The notes beneath the pieces are model-generated. The model worked only from the letters and a program-made list of their open reading frames with translations. It was not told the DNA's origin and searched no databases. Positions 49,596 through 62,000 of a stretch of DNA of 64,000 bases are shown here, in pieces. Source of the stretch: Yponomeuta sedellus (taxonomy: Eukaryota; Arthropoda; Insecta; Lepidoptera; Yponomeutidae); contig OW203727.1 in the NCBI GenBank assembly GCA_934045075.1, positions 13,183,501 to 13,247,500 on the forward strand. The letters run 5' to 3'. How positions within the stretch are numbered: position 1 is the first letter of the stretch; every line of letters starts with the position of its first letter. Position numbers and translations under genes: made by a program.

Positions 49596-52500
49596 GGGTC
49601 CCAAAAATAAAGTTACTTGTTAAAAATAGAAAATAAAGATCATAATTTCATGTAAAATTTATTGTTTTTTTTTTTATTATTTTGAAATCACATGTTGTAA
49701 CATTTATTCTTGTTAATTAAAAATATTCACATTGTCTTTTAAATATTCTATTACAGTAAACTTGCTTAACACTAGGGAGAATTAATGCCATTGAGTTCTC
49801 TAAGTGATGGGGAGTAAACCATCCATCATTGATTGGTCATGTCATTCTACAGCTTCAGCTGAATTCACCTCCTTACTTACAAACAAATATACAATCTTAT
49901 CATACAGTTTTTAAGGAAACGTGTGTATTTGTTTAACGACAATCACTATTAAAATGGCATTACTATGGTATACTGATTCTTAATTATAATAATTGTATAG
50001 AAAAACATAAAAAATACATCATGCTCTTTGGCTTGCACGACGCAGCTACGAGTACTTAAACCGGGCGAGTGTAAACGCTGCGCTATTGGTGCACAATAGA
50101 GCTCTAGGCACCTCCTTGCCTCAATTCAGTTGTTTAGTCCGGTGACCGGAACGGAATATAGTATTGCAGAACTATTGCGACTACCATCGCATTAGTTCCT
50201 TAACACTACTGAGCTTGCTAGTTCGGACTCGTTGCCTGTCTGGTACTCGACATAGGCCTATTCCAGAGTTGCGGCGGGTGGGTGCGTGTTAATCAAATAG
50301 CATATTAACCTTTACATGCACAAGTCACCTACGTTATGTAGACTCCGACAAAAATGTAAGGGTTTGTATGCTCTCGGCTGTACGTACGACTGTCCTTGCT
50401 TTCATAGTGATCACATGGCTACAATCGGCGCACATGCCTCGCGGGGTTCTATAGGCCCAGTCCAGTCCCGTATGTACCTTTCACATTGCTCGGGCTAGCT
50501 TCTATAGTTTCGGTAAGTGTTAACCCGCTAATAGCAGCTTTTGTAAGATATAAACACTTTATTGTACACCGATATCGATGTACGCGTTCCTTATCCTTCG
50601 TGGACGCGTTCACGGGATAAAATAATGGGACCACGGCATAACACCTTTTTATTGCCAATGTAACCCACATTTACTGTACTGTGAAAGGAAAGCCGCTAAA
50701 CCCGCGCGCCCGCAGTTCCGCGCCTGCACACTGAATGTGCAAAAACCTCAGATGCTGCTCTCCAATAAAGTGCACAATCTTCGTACAAAATAAATTCTCA
50801 TAGTAAAAAAAAGAGATCATTTGTAATTTCACGGAATCATGCATGTCTTTCAGAGTTATGACAGTGAAATGCAAAGATAACATTGTGATATACAAGTAAC
50901 ACCATGATGACATCAAGTTCTTCATTCTCACATGAAATCATGTAATATTTTTCTCATAGAAATATACTTACAATGATAAAAACGCAATTTTCAGTCTAAT
51001 ATGGTACTCGTGACGAGTTTGGCATTGCTGTTTTAAATTTTGATATTATTCTACTTAGATTTAACATAATTGCCAAATAAATACTAGGTAGAAATAAGTA
51101 ATACAAAAGTCTTTAGGAAGACTTAATTTTGTGAAAAATCGTTTGAGCCCAATTGGAACACGATGAATGATAAAATTAAAGTAAGTATAATAGCTATGAG
51201 TGACATATCTACGTTTATTAACACGACGATGAATAATCTATCGAAATAAAATTGGGAATAATGGCACCTCCGCTTTCCTCTTAGAAACTATGAACTTTTC
51301 AACTTACAAGACAATCTATAACGGAGATTCCAAATAAAGGCTGGTACGTACTTATTGCGTTACTGTATTGGTATGAATGTTTTATAACTATGATATTCTT
51401 ACATTGTAGCCTTTGTAAAACTCTCCATTTATATACAAAAATATACATAAATGATGTGATGTAAAGGGTATTCACAATTATTCATCAATATTATTGAGTA
51501 TCACTGTTTCGCATCGTAGGTAGTCAAGAAATGCATATTGTCCTTATGCCTTTCTTATCAACTGCGTTTGTTCACAACAGAATCAACAATCTGTAGAAAT
51601 AATGTACTTAATTTTTTTAATGAAACAATTAAACATTCTGAAAACTTGAGCTCTGCAATAAAATTTGAGACAATTTCGTAGCATTATTTGTAAAATAATG
51701 TGACCAATATTGAGCAACGAGCTTTTGAATTTCTTAAAGTTTACTTATAGAAATAAAATGGACTTGATTTTGTTTTGTATTGTCTGCCGGTATCTGGCTG
51801 AAATCCTCTCTATGTATGAACACCACTCACTATCAGATTAACTGGGCATCTAAAGGTTGGAAGAGTACAGACAGAAAAATATGCTGCCATTATACTAAAC
51901 AAAAGCTTAAAAAAATAATCTCCTTAATGAGTGGTTGTAAGTATGTGTGTAGGTGTTAATACATAGTAAACCTTTGAAACCCTAACATTAATAATACTTT
52001 AGCAAATTAATGTTAAAATATCACCACCAAATATTTACTGCCCATATCTGCATTATAACCGTGGTATGGGATAAATTTATTTAGACGTTTTAGACTTTTG
52101 AGCAATCGAGATAATAAAAACAGCGCTGTATATCATAATCTCCCGAAGATAACTTACATCATTCCTATAAATGCATGCTGATTATAAATAAACGGCCGAT
52201 TCACTCGCGTCGCTTGGTCGAGACCGCTAGTAAGGATACAAATGTCTATGATAGTTTATAGCGATATATCTAATCGTTTATAATGACGACTTACATAAAT
52301 TCTGAGATTCTGTGAACGTATTATCCACACAGCCACTTTTAGGTCATATTTTATTTGGCTCGACGTCATCAAATTACCATCGATTTATGTATGAGCGACA
52401 GATTTCATAAGTCAGTTTATTTTACCACGTTCCTTCAGCTGTCGTGTACTTAAACATCACTTAGTTTTATCTTCAAGTAGTTTTAATACACGCAGCTAAA

Positions 52501-53065
52501 TGTAGTCACGTATTTCGCCAATAGAAAGAATCATCTCGCCAATAGCATCAGCCCAAAATCACAGACGAACAGCCTGAAAATTAGTCCCAAACTTGAGCTC
52601 CTTTCATTAAACAAGCGCTATATTGCCGATAGGTTTTACTTGGATTGTGAAAATTTGCTGTTAATTGTGGTTTACACGACAATGAACATCTCTATAACCA
52701 GCTAGTTTCGGTGTACACACCGCATAACACTATTTTTCGACTCACTTCCTCGGAACGTCAATTAGGAATACAGTCACAGACCCTCATTTCGCACGCTTAT
52801 AAGCCAGTGTCGGACTAGCGAAACACTTAAAACACTGATCGATTATTACTCAGTAGAATCTAGTCACTAGATCGTTAACCTTTCACGAGGCATCGTTTCG
52901 CAACACGTCAATGAACGAAACGATGCTTCAAAAACCGCAATGGCGCTCGTAACAACATCACTGGTGAAGTTCACTATCCAAATGAAACCAATGACCATCG
53001 CCCGCACAACTGTCGTCTCCAGCACTGGACTCGGACTCGAGTTCAAGTCCGACTAAATACGTGTC
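49596..53065 (-). other. Long 3' UTR of ADAM10
   Basis: About 3.4 kb without coding exons or recognised mobile elements, AT-rich, downstream of the last ADAM10 stop. AATAAA on the minus strand at 49658-49663 is a plausible end. Its freedom from the SINEs found elsewhere is consistent with transcribed, constrained UTR, but RNA data would be needed to show it is one UTR. Confidence 0.5.
49658..49663 (-). terminator. Candidate ADAM10 polyadenylation signal
   Basis: TTTATT on plus (AATAAA on minus), followed by an A/T-rich run. It lies just outside the piggyBac-like element. Confidence 0.35.
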
Positions 53066-56000
53066 TTAAATGTCCGCTTGGGGGCGCTGCGGGTTGGTGA
53101 CGGTGAGCGACTCGGGCGAGTGGAGGGTGATGGTGGTCTGCGAGGCGACGGTCACGGTGTGGGCCTGGTCCTGAGGAGCGCCGGCGCGATACACGTAGCC
53201 CAGCAGTAGAGGTACTCCCGGGGCGAGAGCCACCAGCTCCACTTGACCACCCCCGCCGCCGCCGCCGCCGCCGCCGCCCGGTATCTGTAGACCGAAATGT
53301 TGTTAGACGAGCGATGCACGGCTAGTCCAGCATAGGTAGGACGATGACGCGAGTCGAGCGCTTTAACGGCAAATGTCTCGCGACATTTGCCGTTAAAGCG
53401 CTCGACTCGCGTCGTTTCCAGTACTTTAATTGCGAAATTCTAGCTAGCGCCAAAATACGTGCAACTGACGCCGTTGTACAGATACTTATGCGGGGCACAC
53501 GTGGTGATTAAGCCTATGTAATCTTTTACTCTCTGAGAGAAGAGCAGTGTTAATTAAAGAAATCGTTGCGGTGGGCAGTGGACTGTGTTGTTATGTGTAG
53601 CTAAGTTTTTTATTTAAACGCAATTAACATAGGCGTAACAAATAAAACCACAAGGGCTGCGGACGCGCGTAGAGAGGAAAAAAGTAACACTATTCGTTTA
53701 ACATTCACTTAGCCACCTTAACTCATTCCATGTTGTAGTATTCTTGATTCATTCATCATCAGTCAACCACTGCCCGCTGTTGGGTACCTTTTCCCTCAAA
53801 TGCATATCTGACGGAACGATTCAGCACCGTTAATCCTGACATCTTTGTGTGGCGAGCAATGACAGTGTGATAAAGATAACATCTGAAATCACTTCGACAA
53901 AAATTATCACTTATCCTGGTCCCAAACTAGTATATGCTATGGTAACCAGGCAAGGACATCGGAAACATGGAAAATCACCGACATTGCGGCCATTTGTAGG
54001 GCGGCCTCCAGCTAGCTCTAATATATGAATTGATTAGAATACATTCTGATAAAAAAAAGTTTAAAAGTAGCACAGAGACCGCTTTCAGAATCTAAATCAT
54101 TTTGGAGAAAAAATTAACAAAAACTCCGAACTTAGTCTTTTCGAAGTCTTTAAATGACAGAGTTTACATACTTATTCTAAAACATAGAACTCATGCATTG
54201 TACTGGCTTTAATTCCAGAAATCGTTGTCATCTAACTAATCATCAGCATCAGCCCGGTAAACCCCACTGCTGGGTATAGGCCTCTTCATTTCCACGCCAA
54301 CCAGCACGGTCTCGCGCTAGTCTCATCCACTGTTTGCCGGCTACTTTACATAGGTAATCTGACCATTTGGCTGCTGGTTTGCCCACCGACCGTTCCCCCT
54401 CCCTCCCTATCTAACTAATATTTTATGTTATGTTAGCCCTCTCAGCGCTTGCGTACTCACGTGCGGGTGCGTCGCGGGGGCGCAGCGCTCGTACTGTCAG
54501 ACCTTGTGCGTGGGCCGCATCTCGTACGCCTGCGGGTACGCGTTGGCGTACGGCTCGGCGCGCGCGCGGCTCGGCCCGGCCGGCGCCGACGCCGACGCTG
54601 CGGGAGCGGACTCGTCTTACTTATTTTTTATATAGCCTCCATTACATGGGCGTTCGCTCCTCAGGGCAAATGCCTCCCTGCTCTCCAAAATTTATAGGCT
54701 TGAATGCCTAATCGCGCTTTTTAACTTGTAATATAAAATTTACTAATTATATAATATTGCACTACCTGCTAATCTTGTCTCCAAAACTTAGGTTAGCTGG
54801 TAGATAATGCTAAGTAACATTAAGCTCGGCTATGTGCAAAATTTTTATGCAATAAAGAATTTTAATAATAATAACACGGAATCTGATTTTAATTATTATT
54901 TTTTTGTAACATTGTAGCTCAGTGGTGTTAAGATAATTTTAAAGCACTTTCAGAACCCTTTATTGCACAATGAGAAACCTTTGTGGCGGCTTGGGGAGCT
55001 ATTACCTTTATGACAGGAAGAATATAGTCGGTAAATGTATGCAGATACATGATACATATCATGTGAAACATGTGTGCTGTAAGTGATATAAGGAGGCATG
55101 CAAGTGCGGTGCGCCTCACATTTATGGTGATAATGAGGGCGGCGAGAAGCGATATCTGCCAAATAACCTTTGGATGGAGTGAATGACAGGAAGAATAATG
55201 TCGGTAGTTGTATGCAGATACGTATAATAGAGGAAAATGTGTGCTGTAAATAATATTAGGAGGCGCATACAAGTGCGATGCGCCTCACCGTCGCCGAGTA
55301 AATGAGAGGCGTAACCTTTGTAGTGGCGCAGCTGTCACGAAGCGATAACCTTTAGTTAGATGGAGCGAACAGTGGTCGATAACTGTATGCAGATACATAT
55401 AATATGTGTTTTTTTGCGGTAAGTAATGTTAGGAGGCATGCAAGTGGGGTGCGTCTCACCTAGGTCGCGGGCCGTGTAATCGGGGGGGGCGTTAACCTTG
55501 CTGTAGCGCAGCGGTCACTAAGCGACAACATTTAGTTAGATGGAGCGAATAGTGGGAAGAATATAGTCGGTAGTTGTATGCACATACATCTATCTATCTA
55601 TAATCAGCCCACTGCTGGGCATAGGCCTCCTTTTTACTGCGCCATTCCTCACGGTCCTGTGCTACATAAGATACATATAATATGTGGAAAATGTATGCGG
55701 TAAGTAATGTTAGGAGGCATGCAAGTGGGGTGCGCCTCACCTAGGTCGCGGGCCGTGTAATTGGGGGGGGCGTAACCTTTGTGGTGACGCAGCGGTCACG
55801 AAGCGATAACCTTTAGTTAGATGGAGCGAATAGTGGGAAGAATATAGTCGATAGGTGTATACATATAATATGTGGAAAATGTATGCGTTAAGTAATGTTA
55901 GGAGGCATGCAAGTGGGGTGCGCCTCACCTAGGTCGCGGGCCGTGTAATTGGGGGGGGGCGTAACCTTTGTGGTGACGCAGCGGTCACGAAGCGATAACC

Positions 56001-59000
56001 TTTAGTTAGATGGAGCGAATAGTGGGAAGAATATAGTCGATAGGTGTATACATATAATATGTGGAAAATGTATGCGGTAAGTAATGTTAAGAGGCATGCA
56101 AGTGGGGTGCGCCTCACCTAGGTCGCGGGCCGTGTAATTGGGGGGGGCGTAACCTTTGTGGTGGCGCGGCGGGCGGCGCTGCGGGGGCCGCGGGCCGCGC
56201 GCCGCGCCGCCCGGGTGCCGCATGCGGCGCAGCGTGTTCATCGGCCGCCGCAGCGTCTCCGACAGCCGCCTGGGGGGAACGGGACCGTTAACGGACGACT
56301 TACACTTGCAAACATGTTTTAATCGCATTGGAGAGGCCATGTTGTTGTTCTCTTAACTATTGAACTAGGGACTCACTGTAATGATAGTTAAGTTTGTTGA
56401 AGTAAAATAAAAATAATAAAAAAGATTTAAAGGACTTCGTTATTATTGTTTTATGTAGCTTATATCGCTCGTAGCCCCGGCTGCCTGAGTGATCTTAAAT
56501 GATCACGAAGGTTAAGCACAGGGCGCGTTCAGTGCATGGATGGGTGACCTTCTATGACTAACGCTAGTGGCATTTTTCCGAGCGCTTCCGTCCGTTGCAA
56601 GGCACGCTAAGCAGGAAGTTGGTGCCGGCTGCCGTCGATAGATGGCACTCGTTAAGTCAAGTCAGATGCCTTAGGAAGGCTTGAAAACTTCTGACAGTAA
56701 CACCAGCCACTAGTCTTACGAGCCTCCACCAATCCGGACTTGGCCCCCATGGTGTAGTATGGCCTATACCTTCCTCATGGAAGAGACCCGTGCCCCTCGG
56801 TAGGGAAATAACGGGTTAATGAGGATGATGATGTCGCCTATATATCTACATGCCACTGCAGGGCCGTGTCCACATTTCAGAGCACCTCACCTGGCGGGCG
56901 GCCGCTTGGGGTTAGACGAGGGCGTGTGCACAGCGCAGCACTTGACGAAGGCGCCCATGCAGACGATCAGCGCCACCCCGCCCAGTAGCACGGCCCACCA
57001 CTGCTCCGTGACCCACGCCTGCACCGACTGCAGAGTGGCGCGGTTCAGGAGAAGGTTCTTGAGCCGCGCCAGCGGACCCTCCGCGTCCACCGCGCGGCAC
57101 TTGAGGAACACGTCGCAGTAGCCCTGGGGGGAAACGGTCGTAGTTAGTTATGAGCTCGCCGAATCGATTTTCTATTCCGCTGTGAGCTATGTCGTACATT
57201 GGGTTCTATATTGCCGGATTGCTGATATTGCAACACAAAAACACGATTTGATCTCATTTTAAAATTCGCAATTCGGGCTCGTAGTATGACGTCACAAGGC
57301 GTCTGATTAGTGTAATGTAATATTATATAAGAAGCGCTCGTGGGATAGTCGAACCGAGTGATTGGAATCAATTACTTGAGTTAAGCAACAACAGGTGCAG
57401 GATGGGTGACCGTCCCGTGACTTTTTCCGCATTTTTCCGAGCGCTTCCGTGCTTCGCAAAGCCATTGGTGCCGGGTGTCATGTAATGTCAGTCGTTAAGC
57501 CATGTCAGAGGCCTTATGGGCAGCTGGATAACTTCTGACAGTAAGGCCCGCCACTGTCTTACAATCCTCCACCAACCCGGAATTGGCCACCGTGGTGGAG
57601 TATGGCCTAACGTTCCTACGATGCAAGAAGAGACCCGTGCCCCAGCAGCAGGGACATACATGGGTTGATATCGAATATTATATAATGCGAGACGAAATTA
57701 CGTCCTTTTATCTCGCGATGACTTGCATTCGCCTACTGGGAGTTGCCGCAGGGGACCAGAAATATTTTTATGTCGATTATCATATTTTCAGTAAGAGATA
57801 TTGTGATAAATCGACAAACTTTCATCTGGCGAGAGCTCGTTTGGTAGTTGTCGCAGGGCGAGTCTGAAAATAACTGTAATGATAGCAAGAAACACGAGGG
57901 AAAACGATATCCTTTCATCTGGAGAATACTCGCCTGGAAGTTGTCGCAGGGCGAGCCGGGTCGCAGGCTGATGCCACCTTCCGGCAGGCCGACCCGTGAG
58001 GCGAAGTCGGCCGTGGACTTGCACGACTCGGGTGAGTCGCCCGTCTGGCAGGCCAGCTGACACAGCGTGCGCCGGTCCACCACCGCCGCCGCCGTCACGC
58101 CGTCGCCCACCTGGATTGTACCTCCGTTTGAGTTCGGGCTGATGCATAATCTTTATACTTTATTGCACACGAAACATTAAAAAGGACTTTGCATAAGAAA
58201 TAACATGTACAAAGGCAAGCTTATATCTGTAAGAGATTTCTTCGAGCAAACCTTGGAGAGTCGGAGCAGCAGTAAACAACGGGTCTATATATGTGTACAA
58301 AATAAACTACATAGACTGCAAAAACCCTTAACAATAACCTAAGCAGAAATAATACACTACATAGACTAAATACCTGTAAATATAAAGAAATAAAATAAAA
58401 TACATAGTATAAATCATAAGTATAAATCATAAATACAGCTCAAAGTTATGATAGAGATAAATGGTGCTCTTTCAACTGCTTCTTAAATGTACCAATTGTG
58501 GGACTAGCGCATAAATTGCGTCACACGTAAGGGAGTGTCAATAAAGTATGTATGACCTCGTGTGCCTCCTGCGAGCAAACATTACAAAGGGTAATCTGTT
58601 TTCCATGCGCAAAACGCAATAGTTACTAGGGGAAGCAAAAATAAAACAGTAATTTGCGCATTGAAACCCGATTATATTGTGTTTGCAATGTTTGATGAAA
58701 ACATGTGTAGGAGACCCGCTGTAACACTACAAACCTGCGTGGGCGCAGAGGAGAGGAAGCACTCTTTCATGTTCCATGCGAGACAGACAGAGCCGCGGCA
58801 CTCGCCGTTCTGACAAAGTTGAGTGCCTGGAAAAAGGATAAATAAAAAAAAGTTAAACAATAACTTCAAAATTTCTTAATTGCATCGACTATCTCTCAGC
58901 ATCCGAAATCAGAATTAGAATACAGAATTCGAAAACTCTGCCAATAATGTACGTAAATAGAACGCGTTGACTGTTGTCTGGTTGTGGCAATTCACTAGGA

Positions 59001-62000
59001 ACTGTGCATCGCGTTCACCTCCATCAGTTTTTGAAACCGTAATGCTCGCTTTACATCCCTTGCCCGTCGAGAGTGGGATCTGCTTTGTATTTCTGTAAAG
59101 TTTTTTCTACCTTATTTGCAAGTATAAATTTAATATGCCTGTTATTTTCTTGTGATGTGTTAATTGTTAATTTGTTACAATCAAAGGTCTCTGGCACCCT
59201 GTCTCTCCCTCTCCCGTACACTCTTTCTAACTCACCGTTGTTGCACTTGGTGTCATTGGACAGCGGGCGCGGCGCGGGGCACTCGGCCGTCCTGCCGTCG
59301 CAGTAGGCAGCGTGTGAACACTCCGTCGCCTCGCGGCAAGTCTGATTCCGGAACGACATCACGAACTGGCACGATTGCGCGTGGCAGCACGGCCCTTGCG
59401 ACGGACTGAAAAAAAAAGTTGGTGGTGAAAAGTGAAATCCTTCATTTTAATTTAAATTCATTGTATATTTTGGGAGTGTAGGGGTCCCCTCTTAATGGTA
59501 TTTTTATGCGCTTTAGGAGGGTTCAGCTCATAGTAAAGATATTTTTTGTAAATATTACAAAATGTACTCAATTGAACGCATGAACTACGGAAATATTATT
59601 GCAAAAAATATTACGACTAACCTGCATTGTTTCTCTGCTCTTCTGGTACAGCCTTTGGCTGTGGCATTTTTTTCTCTGTCGAATGCACTAACTTGTCGCG
59701 GGTAGCAACAGTGATCCTTGCATTCGTCATCATCGTAACCTGTAATACAAGATTATCTCATTATAAAGGAAAAAAGGACGAAAGGAGATTAATCTAATAA
59801 ATAATCGCGATTAGACCCGTTTAATATATAACTATGACCAAGGGAGTTGGATTAGCGTAAGTCTATCCAAAATCTTAGGAACAAAAGCCGTGTATTTTCG
59901 CTTCAGAAGAACACAACGGTCTCACTATGCACTACCACGGTCCTCACACGCACTCCCGCAGAAGACGCCAGCGCAAGGCATCGAAAAGGCGGTGAATTTG
60001 CTGTTGTTGGGCCAGTCATCCGAGGGTCTTACATATTATATCATGTAATAATATAATTATCAGTAGTATTATGCGCAAATACAGAGAGCCGATTATCGCC
60101 CATGCGAATTGAAAGCGTAGACGCAAAATATTCGAAGGATTAGACATTTGTCGCATATAAATCAATTTCAGGTATTCTCACAAAGTCGTATGCGCAAATT
60201 TGCTAATAAATTTCGCTCGCATTGAGGCGACATAATGTCGTAATCATAATGATAATTGTCTGTCGTTCGACTTTTTATGTAGAATTCAAGTCATACACCT
60301 TCCAGTCGTACACGAATTATTTGCTAATGAAGTGACAATTGGCTCCCTGCACTGTAGCTGCCTCTGTTGGCACGTATGTGTTGTCGCACTCACCGCAATC
60401 GCACTCCTCCCCGGCCTCGACGATCTTGTTCCCGCAGAAGGCGCCGGCGCTGGTGGAGAGGCAGTTCTTCTTGCGGCCGTCCCTTACGGCGTCGAGAACG
60501 GCGCTGATGTTCCCCACGGAGCACGCAGAGAACTTGCTGTTGTTGGGCCGGTCGCCGGAAGTAGCCGACGCGAACATTATGAAGTTGCCGGTCTGCCCGC
60601 CCGGTCGGCACTCCGACGGGTAGTCGTGCTGGGGAATTTACACTCGATGTACAATTAAATGCTCGGCAGAGCATATTTGCTGCTGTGTGGTGTCCGCCTA
60701 GAGAATAGCACCAACCCAATTCTTCCCGCGGGTGTCGTAAAAGGCGACTAAGGGGCACAAATGCCGGTTGGGTATGCCCAGCGTGGGGATTATGGGCATT
60801 ACCCCCTATCATAGCACAACGTGGCGCTCTTTAGGGGAGGGCTATGTCCAGCAGTTGACCAGTATAGCCTGACGACGACAACGACGAGAGAATATTTTGT
60901 GTTACTTCCACTACACTACACCTTTTTTAGCTACACCACAGTGTGGAGTATGGACTGGTAGTCGTGCTGGAAAATTCACACTCGATTTATTATTTAATGC
61001 TCGGCAGGTTTTTTGGAGTACTACTCCTACACTTTTTTTTCCCGCCTGCACTTCAGTGTGGGGTATGGCCGGATAGTAGTGCTGGAAAATTTACTATTTA
61101 ATGCCCGGCAGTTTTTTTGGGGTACTTCCCCTAGACCTGCACCACAGTGCGGGGCTCAGTTAAAAATATTGTTAGTGTAGGAAAACCATTTATCGATTTA
61201 GGGATCCGTTGAGGAAATGTTAAGCTTCATAGCGCAATTTTTTGTTAGACGACATCTCCCCACCCTTTCCCGGCTAAATGGTTGATTGATTGTAGGAACG
61301 TGAAAACTATCAGGCTGAGAGAGTTTAAGAAGTTAACAAGTAAAATTCTAAGTCGATCTCCCGTGTCTCCTGCAAATGAGTCAGGAAATCGTCCGTGGTA
61401 AGTCAAAGTCAATTGTTGAAGTTATTTGTTTTACCTAGATTACTGGCAGCATACCAATGACACATCAAAAAAATCATAGTAGGTAACTTTACAGAACTTT
61501 TCGTTACTTTGCTTTAGAATAAAATGCTATTTAATACCAGGTATTTGATCCTAGGTTACATGATTGATTCACTCCCAATCATAAGCTTACAAAATTTGGA
61601 GATTTGTAAGTCACTTTTTTCTAATACAATCTGTAAAGGAAGACATGTTTTTTTTCTTAACATCAAGGATTCGTTTAAAGAGATTGAATGATAGCACTTT
61701 TAAAAGATTGATATGCATAATTATCTTGTTTTTATGGTTTGATGTACAGATAGTGAAGACTTTATTGCAAAACGAGAAAAATTTAATTACAACCATGACG
61801 TAAAAAGAAAGTTGTTACTAATTGGTATAATTACATACCTACTCGTATCTTTCAAGCCTTGTTTGTCATTTAATTAAATTATGATAACCAGCCTCATTTT
61901 GTCTCGACATGAAGATAGGAAAAAGTAATAAACTGTTAAGTACCTATGTAAATTAAAAGCGAGCAAACCGAGTCATGAAACCAATCAAAACAGCTAAATA

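Noticed and set aside
55737..56117. Small proteins [13 protein letters not shown]... on the minus strand
   Set aside because: They are read-throughs of the tandem array; identity comes from DNA duplication, with no splice or start support.
56490..56560. 5S rRNA gene
   Set aside because: Only the internal promoter part is 5S-like and a common SINE body follows in every copy.
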